A DNA stretch of 64,000 nucleotides, from positions 1,054,001 through 1,118,000 of the forward strand of contig NZ_JACHIP010000001.1 of assembly GCF_014203275.1 (NCBI RefSeq), given 5' to 3'. The notes under the pieces are model-generated. The model was not told the origin of the DNA and did not search any database. It was given only the letters and a program-made list of their open reading frames with translations. Positions 27,562-36,589 of the stretch are shown here, piece after piece. Origin of the DNA: Granulicella aggregans. GTDB lineage: Bacteria; Acidobacteriota; Terriglobia; Terriglobales; Acidobacteriaceae. The position numbers were made by a program, and so were the translations under genes. Numbering within the stretch: position 1 is the stretch's first letter; each line of letters starts with the position of its first letter.

Positions 27562-27626
27562 GGCAAGTTATGAATAACGTAAATCGTAACCTTGTGTCAA
27601 GTCGCTCGATCGTTTAGCATCGGGGT
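27562..27626. promoter_or_regulatory. Divergent control region between efflux factor and TetR gene
   Basis: The 65-bp spacer is AT-richer than its surroundings. On the minus strand it contains GTTACGATTTACGTTATTCATAAC, whose ends are an imperfect inverted repeat (TTACGA / TTCATAA). GTTACGA recurs in the operator candidate upstream of the RND operon (28276-28282). It is therefore a candidate TetR site. This is weak evidence from one shared half-site. Confidence 0.4.
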
Positions 27627-28256
27627 ATGGAGCAGGAAACGATCATCGAAGCTGGTGGAGCACCCGGGCAAAGAGGGCCAATCGATCACAAACGCCGGCA
27701 GCAGATTCTTCAAGCCGCCGACGAGCACTTTCGCCTCTACGGCTACCGGAAGACTACCCTCGCCGACATCGCGAAGGCCATCAATTTGTCCACTCCCTAC
27801 CTGTACAAGTTCTTCGATTCCAAACAGGCTCTGGGCGAAGCGATCTGTTCGCAATGCCTGAACCGGGCGCTGGCGGAGGTCGAAGAGCTGGTGGCTGCCG
27901 TAAAGTCCCCAGTTGATAAATTGCGCCGCGTATTTACAGGTTTAGAGAGCAAGGGCTGGGGCTTCCTCAACGACGAGAGAAAGATTCACGACATGGTGCT
28001 GGTCTCCTTCGAGGAGCGCTGGGGGTCCCTGGCTCGATTTAAGGATGCCCGCTTTCAGCTCATCCGCAGGATCATCGTCCAGGGCCGGGAGTCCGGTGAC
28101 TTTGAGCGTAAGACCCCCTTGGAAGAAACCTGCGGGGCGATCTCCAACATGACAGATCTGTTCTTTCATCCCATGCTTTTGGAGCAGGCCGGCAAGAGCC
28201 TCGAAGACGAAGCCCTCGCTGTGGCAAATGTTGCGATTCGTTCCCTCACCGCATGA
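27627..28256 (+). CDS. TetR-family transcriptional regulator
   Basis: The 209-aa protein has a TetR DNA-binding domain at about 23-70 ('RRQQILQAADEHFRLYGYRKT', 'LADIAKAINLSTPYLYKFF') and an all-helical ligand-binding C-terminal half. Position between the outer-membrane factor and the RND adaptor/pump genes makes it the likely local repressor of both. The next gene starts 87 bp downstream behind its own promoter with a palindrome, so this gene can be controlled separately from the pump. Confidence 0.92.
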   Translation: MEQETIIEAGGAPGQRGPIDHKRRQQILQAADEHFRLYGYRKTTLADIAKAINLSTPYLYKFFDSKQALGEAICSQCLNRALAEVEELVAAVKSPVDKLRRVFTGLESKGWGFLNDERKIHDMVLVSFEERWGSLARFKDARFQLIRRIIVQGRESGDFERKTPLEETCGAISNMTDLFFHPMLLEQAGKSLEDEALAVANVAIRSLTA

Positions 28257-28276
28257 ATTTGACCGTGAGATAAAGT

Positions 28277-28311
28277 TACGAGTTGACAATTTCGTCACTC
28301 GTATTTAGTTT
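28277..28311 (+). promoter_or_regulatory. Promoter of RND operon with overlapping palindromic operator
   Basis: A -35 TTGACA lies at 28283-28288 and a -10-like TAGTTT at 28306-28311, with a 17-bp spacer. A perfect inverted repeat TACGAGT (28277-28283) / ACTCGTA (28297-28303) straddles the -35. A TetR dimer bound there would block RNA polymerase. The predicted transcript starts about 25 nt before the adaptor ATG at 28343. Binding by the neighbouring TetR protein is inference. Confidence 0.6.
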
Positions 28312-28342
28312 CAATTCCAGTTGCTTTCTGGAGTGGAACCAA

Positions 28343-29434
28343 ATGTCGATTCGGAAATCCCTAAACACGCTCGTCGCTCTCATCCCCCTGGCTTCTCTTC
28401 TCGCGGGTTGCAAGTCTCACATCGAAGCCGACCCACGAACTCAGCCCGAGCTGGTTCGCATCATCTCTGTCGGCGGCGCGAAGGCCGGCGAACATTCGTT
28501 TACCGGTGTCGTGACCGCTCGCGTTCAGAGCGACCTCGGCTTTCGCGTCCCGGGCAAGGTGACGAAACGCTTCGTCGATGTCGGGCAGACGGTCCGCTCC
28601 GGCCAGCCGCTAATGCGTATCGACGTGACCGACTTCGCACATGCCATCACAACGCAGACGCAGAATGTGGAAGCTGCGAAGGCCAAGGCGCAACAGGCGG
28701 CAGCCGATGAAGCACGCTATCGCGGTCTTGTAAGCACCGGAGCGGTCTCGGCGTCGACCTACGACCAGTTCAAAGCAAACTCTGATGCGGCGCAGGCACA
28801 GCTCGCAGCCGTAGAGGCCCAGGCGCAGGTAGCGAAGGACGAAGGAGACTACTCCCTCCTCGTCGCCGACTCCGACGGAACTGTCGTCGAGACACTCGCA
28901 GAGCCGGGGCAGGTTGTCGCCGCCGGACAGACCGTCATCAAGCTGGCCCATGCCGGTCCACGCGAAGCTGCCATCAACCTGCCTGAGACGATTCGCCCGG
29001 CGCTGGGCTCGATCGTCCGCGCAATCGTCTACGGCAAGACCGATAGTGTTGACGCTCGTCTCCGTCAGCTCTCGGATGCCGCGGACCCGATGACGCGCAC
29101 CTTTGAAGCTCGATACGTTCTCGGTGGCGTTGAAGCGAAAGCTCCGTTGGGCGCAACGGTCACGATTCAACTTCCCGGACTTGCGGGATCGGATGCGATG
29201 ACAGTGCCCATTGCTGCAATCACCGACCGTGGCAAGGGACCCGGTGTATGGGCCTTGAATGAGAAAGCCTCAACGGTCTCATTTCAGCCAGTCAAAATCG
29301 CGCGCTTAGGAGATGAGGATGCGACTCTCTCCGACGGCGTACATCCGGGAGATCAGATCGTCGCCCTCGGGGCACATCTCCTCAGCGAAGGCCAGCAGGT
29401 TCGTGTGGCCGAAGAGAAGGCGGCGATCCGATGA
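28343..29434 (+). CDS. RND efflux periplasmic adaptor lipoprotein
   Basis: I start at ATG 28343 (363 aa). GGAG lies 9 nt upstream, the predicted promoter is just before it, and the protein then opens with a lipoprotein signal ending LLAGC. The longer frame from 28283 starts inside the promoter. The body is a typical membrane-fusion protein: 'LGFRVPGKVTKRFVDVGQTV' (lipoyl half), an Ala-rich helical hairpin at about 110-165, and 'GTVVETLAEPGQVVAAGQTV' (second lipoyl half). It links the inner-membrane pump to the outer-membrane factor. The stop overlaps the pump start (ATGA). Confidence 0.92.
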   Translation: MSIRKSLNTLVALIPLASLLAGCKSHIEADPRTQPELVRIISVGGAKAGEHSFTGVVTARVQSDLGFRVPGKVTKRFVDVGQTVRSGQPLMRIDVTDFAHAITTQTQNVEAAKAKAQQAAADEARYRGLVSTGAVSASTYDQFKANSDAAQAQLAAVEAQAQVAKDEGDYSLLVADSDGTVVETLAEPGQVVAAGQTVIKLAHAGPREAAINLPETIRPALGSIVRAIVYGKTDSVDARLRQLSDAADPMTRTFEARYVLGGVEAKAPLGATVTIQLPGLAGSDAMTVPIAAITDRGKGPGVWALNEKASTVSFQPVKIARLGDEDATLSDGVHPGDQIVALGAHLLSEGQQVRVAEEKAAIR

Positions 29435-32400
29435 GCGAATTTCAGATTCAAAAGCCCCACTTTGAAAAAGAGCAGGCGGCCTCGCACGGTATCAACCTCT
29501 CCGCGCTTGCGATCCGTGAACGGTCCGTCACACTCTTCTTTCTCCTCGCGGTGATTCTCGCTGGCACGCTGGCCTACTTCAAGTTGGGACGTGCTGAAGA
29601 CCCGCACTTTACGGTCAAGGTCTTCACCGTCGTGGCGGCGTGGCCGGGCGCAACTGCCGAAGAGATGCAGGACCTGGTCGCTGAACCTTTAGAGAAGCGG
29701 ATGCAGGAACTCACGTACTACGACCATGTGGAAACATTCACAAGGCCGGGTCTCGCATTCCTGACCATCACGCTCAAAGACTTCACTCCTCCCAAGGCTG
29801 TTCCGGACGAGTTCTATCAGGGGCGAAAGAAGATTCAGGATGAGGCTTCGCGGCTTCCGCAGGGAGTGCTGCCTCCGATCCTGAATGACGAATATTCAGA
29901 CGTTGCGTTTGCCATCTACTCGCTGGAGGCACCGGGGCTACCTCCTCGGCTGCTGACCCGAGAGGCTGAGACCTTGCGTCAGGATCTCTTGCACGTCCCC
30001 GGAGTGATGAAGGTCAACCTCTTCGGAGAGCGCCCTGAGAGAATCTTCGTGCAGTTCTCTTATGAGCGGCTATCAACGCTTGGGATCAGTGCGCGCGATA
30101 TCTTCGACGCTCTCGTCAGGCAGAATGCAGTGACGCCAGCCGGCTCCATCGACACCCAGAATCAGCAGGTGTACATCCGGCTCGACGGTGCGCTTAACGA
30201 TCTCGAAAAGATTCGCGATACTCCCATCACCAGTGGAGGCCGAACATTCAAGCTCTCCGATATCGCTGACGTTCAGCGTGGTTACGAAGACCCCGCGAGC
30301 TTCCTGGTCCGGCACAACGGCGAGCCGGCCATGATGTTGAACGTCGTCATGCGCGATGGCTTCAACGGTCTGGAACTCGGCAAGTCTTTGGAAGCGGAAC
30401 AGAAGAAGATTCAGGCGAACCTGCCAACCGGGATGGCACTCTCAAAGGTGACGGACCAGTCTGCGGTCATCCTCGAATCGGTCGGAGAGTTCCAGCTTAA
30501 GTTCTTCGTGGCCCTCATGGTCGTTATGATCGTCAGCCTTATCAGCCTTGGCTGGCGAGTCGGTATTGTTGTTGCCGCAGCTGTTCCCATCACGCTCTCC
30601 GCGACCCTTGTCGTCATGCTGGCCACCGGAAAAGATCTTGACCGCGTCACGCTGGGCGCCCTGATTCTTTCGCTAGGCCTGCTCGTCGACGACGCGATCA
30701 TCTCGATTGAAACCATGGTCGTGAAGATGGAAGAAGGTTGGGACAGAGTCAAAGCGGGAGCCTACGCATGGAGCCACACAGCCGCACCGATGCTTGCGGG
30801 GACGCTGGTAACCATTATCGGTCTGATGCCCGTCGGCTTCGCGGCGTCGAGCGCCGGAGAGTACGCAGGCAACATCTTCTGGATCGTCTGCATTGCGCTG
30901 CTGCTTTCCTGGATCGTCGCGGTCACGTTCACACCGTATCTGGGAGTGAAGCTCCTGCCGAACATTCAGGCGCTGGAGGGAGGTTACGCAGCGATCTATG
31001 AGACGGCCGGCTATCGGAAGCTGCGTCGTGTGATCGTCTGGTCTGTCGAGCATAAGTTTCCGGTCGCCGGTGCCGTGGTACTTATATTCTTCGCGTCGGT
31101 ATTTGGGATGGGCTTCGTAAAGCAGCAGTTCTTCCCGAGTTCTGACCGCCCGGAGGTGCTGGTAGATGTTGTGCTCCCGCAAGGCGCGACGATCGAGCAG
31201 ACGCAGGCCACGGTCGTCCGAATCGAGAAATGGGTGCGGGCGCAGCCCGAGGCGAAGATCGTTAGCTCTTATGTCGGCGGCGGTGCTCCCCGCTTCTGGC
31301 TGGCCTACAATCCGGAGCTGCCGAACCCTAACTTCGCAAAGATGATGATCCTCACTCCCAATGCAAAGGAGAGGGACAAGTTGATGGTCCGCCTCCGCCA
31401 GGAGGTCGCAAGCGGGCTCGCTCCAGAGGCGCGTGTTCGTGCTGTGAGCTTTGTGTTTGGTCCTTACTCTCCGTATCCCGTAGCGTTTCGCGTCATGGGA
31501 CCTGACCCGAATGTGGTCCGCACCATCGCCGATCAGGTGTTGGCGAAGATGCAGGCGAATCCCCATGTTCGTCAGGCCAATGAAGACTGGAATGAGCGGG
31601 CCCCCTCCGTGCGCTTCATCCTCGATCAGGATCGACTTCGTCTCCTCGGCCTCTCATCGAACGATGCCGGTCAGCAGATTCAATTCCTGACGACCGGCTT
31701 TACCGTGACCCAGGTGCGCGAGAACATTCGCACCGTCGATGTAGTGGCGCGGACCTCGGGACCGAATCGCCTCGATCCCACCAAGTTGCTCAACATGACG
31801 TTGAGAAGCAGTGACGGCAAACTGGTGCCACTGAGCCAGGTGGGCAACGTAGAGATTCAGGAGGAAGATCCGATCCTCAAGCGCCGCGATCGTACGCCGA
31901 CCATTACCGTCCAAAGCGACCATGACGAGGAGGTACAGCCGCCGCAGGTATCAGCGGAGGTGATGAAATCGCTCCAGCCCATCATCGCCAAATTGCCTCC
32001 GGATTACAGGATCGAAGTTGGCGCCAACACCGAAGAATCGTTGAAAGCCAACGTCGCGCTCGCCAAGATATTTCCCATCATGCTTGTCTGCATGCTGGTC
32101 GTCATCATCATTCAGGTTAGGTCCTTATCCGCATTGGCCATGACGATTCTCACAGCTCCGCTGGGACTTGCCGGTGTTGTCCCAACGCTTCTGCTCTTTC
32201 ATGTACCGTTCGGCTTCAACGCAATCCTAGGGTTGATTGCTCTTGCCGGAATACTGATGCGCAACACGCTCATTCTGATCGGCCAGATCAAGACGAACAA
32301 GGAAGAAGGACTCGATGATTTTCACGCAGTGGTCGAGGCGACGGTACAAAGGTCACGTCCCGTTATCCTCACAGCACTCGCTGCCGTGCTTGCATTCATC

Positions 32401-32571
32401 CCTTTGACCTACTCGGTGTTTTGGGGCTCGCTCGCATACACGCTGATCGGTGGAACCGCAGTTGGCACCGTGCTGACGCTGGTCTTCCTGCCTGCGCTCT
32501 ACACCATCTGGTTCCGAGTAAAGCCGACGGTTCGAGAGCCGGCACAACAGGCGGAGTTGCTTGTGCATTGA
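29431..32571 (+). CDS. RND-family efflux permease
   Basis: The 1046-aa protein has the 12-TM RND layout with two large periplasmic loops. The first transmembrane helix is at about 33-52. The TM4 proton-relay pair is in 'LGLLVDDAIISIETMVVKME'. The second half repeats the fold and ends 'LIGGTAVGTVLTLVFLPALY'. It is of the AcrB/HAE1-like hydrophobe type rather than the heavy-metal type. It uses the proton gradient to expel substrates, with the adaptor and the divergent outer-membrane factor. Substrates cannot be read from sequence. Confidence 0.93.
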   Translation: MSEFQIQKPHFEKEQAASHGINLSALAIRERSVTLFFLLAVILAGTLAYFKLGRAEDPHFTVKVFTVVAAWPGATAEEMQDLVAEPLEKRMQELTYYDHVETFTRPGLAFLTITLKDFTPPKAVPDEFYQGRKKIQDEASRLPQGVLPPILNDEYSDVAFAIYSLEAPGLPPRLLTREAETLRQDLLHVPGVMKVNLFGERPERIFVQFSYERLSTLGISARDIFDALVRQNAVTPAGSIDTQNQQVYIRLDGALNDLEKIRDTPITSGGRTFKLSDIADVQRGYEDPASFLVRHNGEPAMMLNVVMRDGFNGLELGKSLEAEQKKIQANLPTGMALSKVTDQSAVILESVGEFQLKFFVALMVVMIVSLISLGWRVGIVVAAAVPITLSATLVVMLATGKDLDRVTLGALILSLGLLVDDAIISIETMVVKMEEGWDRVKAGAYAWSHTAAPMLAGTLVTIIGLMPVGFAASSAGEYAGNIFWIVCIALLLSWIVAVTFTPYLGVKLLPNIQALEGGYAAIYETAGYRKLRRVIVWSVEHKFPVAGAVVLIFFASVFGMGFVKQQFFPSSDRPEVLVDVVLPQGATIEQTQATVVRIEKWVRAQPEAKIVSSYVGGGAPRFWLAYNPELPNPNFAKMMILTPNAKERDKLMVRLRQEVASGLAPEARVRAVSFVFGPYSPYPVAFRVMGPDPNVVRTIADQVLAKMQANPHVRQANEDWNERAPSVRFILDQDRLRLLGLSSNDAGQQIQFLTTGFTVTQVRENIRTVDVVARTSGPNRLDPTKLLNMTLRSSDGKLVPLSQVGNVEIQEEDPILKRRDRTPTITVQSDHDEEVQPPQVSAEVMKSLQPIIAKLPPDYRIEVGANTEESLKANVALAKIFPIMLVCMLVVIIIQVRSLSALAMTILTAPLGLAGVVPTLLLFHVPFGFNAILGLIALAGILMRNTLILIGQIKTNKEEGLDDFHAVVEATVQRSRPVILTALAAVLAFIPLTYSVFWGSLAYTLIGGTAVGTVLTLVFLPALYTIWFRVKPTVREPAQQAELLVH

Positions 32572-32590
32572 GTAGGCGAAGGCGTCCTAT

Positions 32591-32623
32591 CGGGGATTCG
32601 CCAAACCTTATGGCGGTTCCCCG
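32591..32623 (+). terminator. Hairpin at end of RND operon
   Basis: The arms CGGGGATTCGCC (32591-32602) and GGCGGTTCCCCG (32612-32623) pair over 12 positions with one mismatch and one wobble around a 9-nt loop, 19 bp after the pump stop. No T-run follows, so it is either an atypical terminator or a 3' mRNA-protecting hairpin. Confidence 0.45.
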
Positions 32624-33032
32624 AGATGCCTTCACACTTACTGAGCTGAAGAGACTCTTGCAATCGCTAATGTTCGCGGCTTGCATCCCGGGGGGAAGTC
32701 TTGATTTCGCCCGGAAAAATAGTTCGCCACCCTTTGCACTCCGGAAGAATACTCCTCTTCTGTATGCCGACCCGTCTCAGTGGTTGAGCGCCGGAGATGG
32801 GCGGAGGGAATACGAGACCGGTCGCGTCGAAACGCTCTCGAAGATCGGCACCGCTTACGGCCGCGAACGGAGATCTTCGCGCCTCACCGTGACGGAGAGG
32901 CACCTGCGACAGGTCTTCCCCAGGTGCTACATAACTTTCCCCGAAGCCATGCACCGCGCAAAAACATGCGGAATGTCGGGCGGGATCGGCGAAAGTTTCG
33001 CTTTGATTTAGAGATATCCCTGCGGGACTGTC
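32624..33032. other. Non-coding stretch between RND operon and tRNA-Ser
   Basis: About 410 bp with no convincing gene. Frames open here lack ribosome sites and family-like sequence. It contains an imperfect stem GCACCTG/CAGGTGC near 32900-32930 of unknown meaning. I see no second RNA gene, phage attachment duplication or insertion element. Confidence 0.5.
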
Positions 33033-33125
33033 TGGCGGAGAGTGGGGGATTCGAACCCCCGATAGAACTTTTGGTCCTATAACGGTTTAGCAAACCGCCG
33101 CCTTCAGCCACTCGGCCAACTCTCC
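33033..33125 (-). tRNA. tRNA-Ser (anticodon GCU)
   Basis: On the minus strand the molecule runs from GGAGAGTTGG to an encoded CCA (93 nt). The acceptor stem GGAGAGT pairs with ACTCTCC. The anticodon stem-loop CGGTTTGCTAAACCG gives anticodon GCT. A long variable arm, as expected for serine tRNAs, lies before the T arm GGGGGTTCGAATCCCCC. It reads AGC/AGU codons. Confidence 0.97.
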
Positions 33126-33168
33126 GGCTTTGATACCAGCGCTGCGGGCGCAACGTTGTGCTGACGTG

Positions 33169-33174
33169 ATTATA
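33169..33174 (-). promoter_or_regulatory. -10 element of tRNA-Ser promoter
   Basis: The minus strand reads TATAAT here, 43 bp before the tRNA 5' end, leaving a leader of about 37 nt. The -35 is not a good match. From here to the export operon at 33453 I see no gene. Confidence 0.5.
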
Positions 33175-33452
33175 GCGTGGCGGGGTCCACTTCGCTTCGC
33201 CTTTTTAAGGCTTCAGCTGAAATCAGCGGTTGAAGAAACCAGCGTGGTCGATGGCGCGGAGCAGTCGACTGGATCCGGACAAACACCTGATGGCCACCGG
33301 AACGGGTGGTCCCAGCTCTCGGATATTGATCGATACTTCCGAGTGGGGCAGGCTCATCACCCGTCAACCGCAGCCATGAAATTGTTCGTGCAACTCACCC
33401 GTGACGTATTAGATTGGGGGCACGCGGATACACTCGCAGATGTGGCCGGCAG

Positions 33453-35060
33453 GTGAAAGTTGCGCCGCGAATTCGATCTCGACTGGGGTATGACCTGTCT
33501 CGTAAGAATAAGAACAGACGCTTCTTGAAACATCCGGGGCCGGCCGTATCATCGCGAACCGGCAGTTCCCGGAGTGTCGCTTTTCCAAGCCTTGCGCTGC
33601 GAAGCTGTCTCCTTCTTTGCGCGCTTTTTAGCCTCGCCGCAGCAAGGCTGCTGGGACAAACCAGTTGCGCGGGGACCGCACTATCTCCCGCCGCATCGGC
33701 TGACTGCGCCGCAAGGAATGTGCCCGTGGCGACGGTCGCGCAGCTCGACGCCGCGCATACCTACACCTTGACCGAACTGATCGACCTGGCGGAACAGAAC
33801 AACCCACGCACACGGATCGCGTGGGAGCGAGCGCGGCAGCGGGCAAATGAACTTGGTATCGCGAAGAGCGCGTATCTACCGGTCATCGTCTTCCAAGCGA
33901 TCGGGGGCGATCAGCGCACGATTAGCCCGTTTCCGAAGGCGCTGGAGCCGCGTGGGTACAACATGGTCGAGATCCCGATCGTGCAGCCTGAGCTGGAGCT
34001 GCAATATCTTCTATACGACTTCGGGACGCGAGAGGCCCGCGTGGACGGCGCGCTGGCGGAGAAGATCGCTTCGGGCGCCAACTTTGTGCAGGCCAACCAA
34101 GAGGTCGCCTTCCGCGTGGCCACGGCCTACTATCGGCTGCTGACCGCACAGGAGCGCCTGCAGGCAACGCGAGAGACTTTGAAGACCGGCCAGACCACGC
34201 AGGACGCTGCCGAGGCGCAGCTCGCAAACGGTCGCTCCACCGTCCCGGATGTCTTGAATGCGAAGGCGGAGACCTCGCAGGATGTATTCGATATGGAGTC
34301 GGCCGATGGCGACGAGAAGATCGCCCGGGTGCAGCTTGCCGAGGCAGTGGGAGCGGAACCTTCTCCAAACGTGAACATCGATGCCATGACCAACGCGCCG
34401 TTGCCGGAGCAATTGACTGTGTCGATTGAAGAGCTGATCGATCGCGCGATCAAGGACCGGCCGGACCTCGCCGCGCAGGCTGCGGAGATCCGCGCCGCGG
34501 ACGACCGCATCCGCGTGGCCAAGGGAGAGTACCGGCCGCGCATCACGCTTTCAGGCAATGGTGCGCAGACATCGATCTGGCCATCGCCGGACGCTGGCTC
34601 CCTCGGACAGGCCAGTCAGCCAACATGGGCCGCCATACTTGGCATAGAGTGGAAGGTCTTCGACGGCGGAGCGAGGCGCAACGAGCTCGCTGCAGCGCAG
34701 TCGAAGAAGCGCGAGGCATTGGATGAACTGACAGAGAAGCGCGACCAGGCGACGCGTGAAGTCTGGACCGCCTACATCGCATTCCGGACGGCGTTGCGGA
34801 AGCAGCAGGCTGCGGTGGCGTTGCTTGAGGCTGCGAATGAATCGTATGGGGCCTCGCTTGAGGCCTACAAATATGGAGTGAAGAACCTGATCGATGTGGT
34901 CACGGCTGAGCGTCAACTGGCGCAGGCCCGCCTTTCCGGAGTATCGGCACGGTCGCAGTTGTTCCTCGAAGCCGTAGACCTGGAGTTTGTCACTGGCAAT
35001 CTACTGCGAAGCCTGCCTCCGGCAACCAAACTTCACGCACCTGAAGGACCCGCGAAATGA
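33453..35060 (+). CDS. TolC-family outer-membrane efflux protein
   Basis: The start is uncertain. The frame opens at a TTG at 33414 with no ribosome site; GTG at 33453 gives 535 aa, and TTG at 33525 would give a neater signal peptide. The hydrophobic signal core is 'SLALRSCLLLCALFSLAAA'. Two OEP repeats follow ('TLTELIDLAEQNNPRTRIAW', 'VAFRVATAYYRLLTAQERLQ', 'KRDQATREVWTAYIAFRTAL', 'YGVKNLIDVVTAERQLAQA'). It opens a four-gene export operon and overlaps the small lipoprotein gene by 4 bp. It should be the outer-membrane duct of the HlyD/FUSC exporter. Confidence 0.88.
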   Translation: MKVAPRIRSRLGYDLSRKNKNRRFLKHPGPAVSSRTGSSRSVAFPSLALRSCLLLCALFSLAAARLLGQTSCAGTALSPAASADCAARNVPVATVAQLDAAHTYTLTELIDLAEQNNPRTRIAWERARQRANELGIAKSAYLPVIVFQAIGGDQRTISPFPKALEPRGYNMVEIPIVQPELELQYLLYDFGTREARVDGALAEKIASGANFVQANQEVAFRVATAYYRLLTAQERLQATRETLKTGQTTQDAAEAQLANGRSTVPDVLNAKAETSQDVFDMESADGDEKIARVQLAEAVGAEPSPNVNIDAMTNAPLPEQLTVSIEELIDRAIKDRPDLAAQAAEIRAADDRIRVAKGEYRPRITLSGNGAQTSIWPSPDAGSLGQASQPTWAAILGIEWKVFDGGARRNELAAAQSKKREALDELTEKRDQATREVWTAYIAFRTALRKQQAAVALLEAANESYGASLEAYKYGVKNLIDVVTAERQLAQARLSGVSARSQLFLEAVDLEFVTGNLLRSLPPATKLHAPEGPAK

Positions 35061-35359
35061 CCCTCTTATCCTTGAGATCGATTGCGAGATCGATTGCGAG
35101 ATCGATTGCGAGATCGATTGCGACTGCCGCGGCTTGCCTGTTCCTTGCCGGCTGCAATCACGCCCCCAACATCGACGTCATCGGATCGTTCTTCCCCGTC
35201 TGGATGCTTTGCATCGCGATTGCGATTCCGCTAACCTTCGCGGCGCGGGTCGCGCTGGTTCGCTTCCACCTGGAGAACGAAGTGGGCCCTCTGGCCCTCT
35301 TCTATCCCTGCCTCGTCATTCTGCTTACCAGCCTTCTGTGGCTGATCTTCTTCCGGTAG
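35057..35359 (+). CDS. Small YtcA/AaeX-like membrane lipoprotein with repeat-encoded signal peptide
   Basis: The 100-aa protein has an N-terminal (R-S-I-A)4 stretch encoded by a perfect 12-bp tandem repeat, then 'TAAACLFLAGC', a lipobox. Two hydrophobic helices follow ('VWMLCIAIAIPLTFAARVAL', 'LALFYPCLVILLTSLLWLIF'). Small two-helix proteins of the YtcA or AaeX kind accompany HlyD/FUSC exporters, and this one sits between the TolC and HlyD genes with a 4-bp overlap. Function is unknown; the repeat makes the signal peptide length potentially variable. Confidence 0.8.
   Translation: MTLLSLRSIARSIARSIARSIATAAACLFLAGCNHAPNIDVIGSFFPVWMLCIAIAIPLTFAARVALVRFHLENEVGPLALFYPCLVILLTSLLWLIFFR
35074..35121 (+). 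repeat. Four perfect 12-bp tandem repeats
   Basis: GAGATCGATTGC is repeated four times without change inside the signal-peptide region of the small lipoprotein gene. The unit length is a multiple of three, so gain or loss of a unit changes protein length but not frame. Confidence 0.95.
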
Positions 35360-35366
35360 GAGCCAC

Positions 35367-36587
35367 ATGGACACGATGGATCAAACATCAGCTTCTCCCG
35401 CAGCGGCTAAGCCTAAATCCAGCACAGGACGCATCATCGGCATTGTCGTGGTTGTAGCCGCGCTGCTCCTGTTTGGCATCGTCACGCTGCAGGTCGACCT
35501 TCATCCCCGAACCGATGACGCCAGCGTGCGAGCGAACTTCATTGAGATTGCACCCGAGGTCAGCGGACGGCTGGTTGATCTCCCGGTCAAGGACAACGCC
35601 TTCGTCAAACAAGGCGATACGCTCTTCGTCATCGATCCTCGCCCCTACGAGTACGCTCTCCAGCAGGCGCTCTCTGACCAGGACGCTCTGGAGCAGCAGA
35701 TCATCGACGCGAAGCGTCATATTGCCGCACAGGCCAGCGCCGCCGAAGCTGCTCGCGCCGGGGTCTACAACTCTCGTACCGGGATACAGACAGCGGGCAG
35801 CAACATCGACGTGGCCACCGCAGCCGTGACGCGAGCGAAAGCCGCAGTGGAGGCTTCTGGTGCACAACTGAAACTGGTCACCAACAACTTGCATCGCATC
35901 GAACCTTTGCTCGAAAAGAAGTACGTCACGGTCGAACAGATCGACCAGGCGAATACCGCGGTCCGCGTCGCCCAGGGCAACTACGACGAGGCCCAGGCCG
36001 CCCTGCTCCAGGCGCAGGCGTCGCAACAGCAGGCAAGTCTGAAAAAGGTTGAGGCGAGTTCTCTTTCCATCGAGCAGGAGGCAAAGCTAGGCCAAGCATT
36101 GCATACGATCGACACGGTGGACACGCTGGTCTCGCAGCGGCCTTCGAAAGCGGCGAAGGTGGATAGCGCGCGCCTTGATCTCGAACGAACACGCGTCGTG
36201 GCGCCGTTCAATGCTTACGTCACCAACATGAACATCTCGGTGGGCGCTTATGCGCGACCGGGAGCTCCCCTCTTCACCCTGATCGACACGCGCACCTGGT
36301 ATGTGATCGCAAACTATCGCGAGTCGAAGCTGAAGAACATCCATATCGGTCAGCACGCAGACCTTTACCTGATGGGGCACCCCGACCGCCGCTTCAATGG
36401 CACCGTTGAGAGCGTGGGCTACGGTGTCTTCCCGGAGGATGGCGCAGTGGCGCAAGGCCTGCCTAACATCGAGCGCACACTGAACTGGGTACATCTCTCT
36501 TCGCGCTTCCCGGTCCGTATCCGGGTGAACGACCCTGACCCCGAACTCTTCCGCATCGGAGCGACCGCTGTGACGGTCGTGCGTTAG
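35367..36587 (+). CDS. HlyD/EmrA-family membrane-fusion protein
   Basis: The 406-aa protein has TAGGAG before its ATG, one N-terminal membrane anchor (about 22-42, 'IIGIVVVVAALLLFGIVTL'), the lipoyl half 'EIAPEVSGRLVDLPVKDNAF', a long Ala/Gln-rich coiled coil (about 100-245) and the beta-barrel segment 'TRVVAPFNAYVTNMNISVGA'. This is the EmrA/AaeA layout. It bridges the FUSC permease encoded 2 bp downstream and the TolC protein encoded upstream. Confidence 0.93.
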   Translation: MDTMDQTSASPAAAKPKSSTGRIIGIVVVVAALLLFGIVTLQVDLHPRTDDASVRANFIEIAPEVSGRLVDLPVKDNAFVKQGDTLFVIDPRPYEYALQQALSDQDALEQQIIDAKRHIAAQASAAEAARAGVYNSRTGIQTAGSNIDVATAAVTRAKAAVEASGAQLKLVTNNLHRIEPLLEKKYVTVEQIDQANTAVRVAQGNYDEAQAALLQAQASQQQASLKKVEASSLSIEQEAKLGQALHTIDTVDTLVSQRPSKAAKVDSARLDLERTRVVAPFNAYVTNMNISVGAYARPGAPLFTLIDTRTWYVIANYRESKLKNIHIGQHADLYLMGHPDRRFNGTVESVGYGVFPEDGAVAQGLPNIERTLNWVHLSSRFPVRIRVNDPDPELFRIGATAVTVVR

Positions 36588-36589
36588 CC

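Noticed and set aside
32421..33011. 196-aa frame running out of the RND pump gene
   Set aside because: It starts inside the pump in another frame and has no family-like sequence; the region is left as non-coding.
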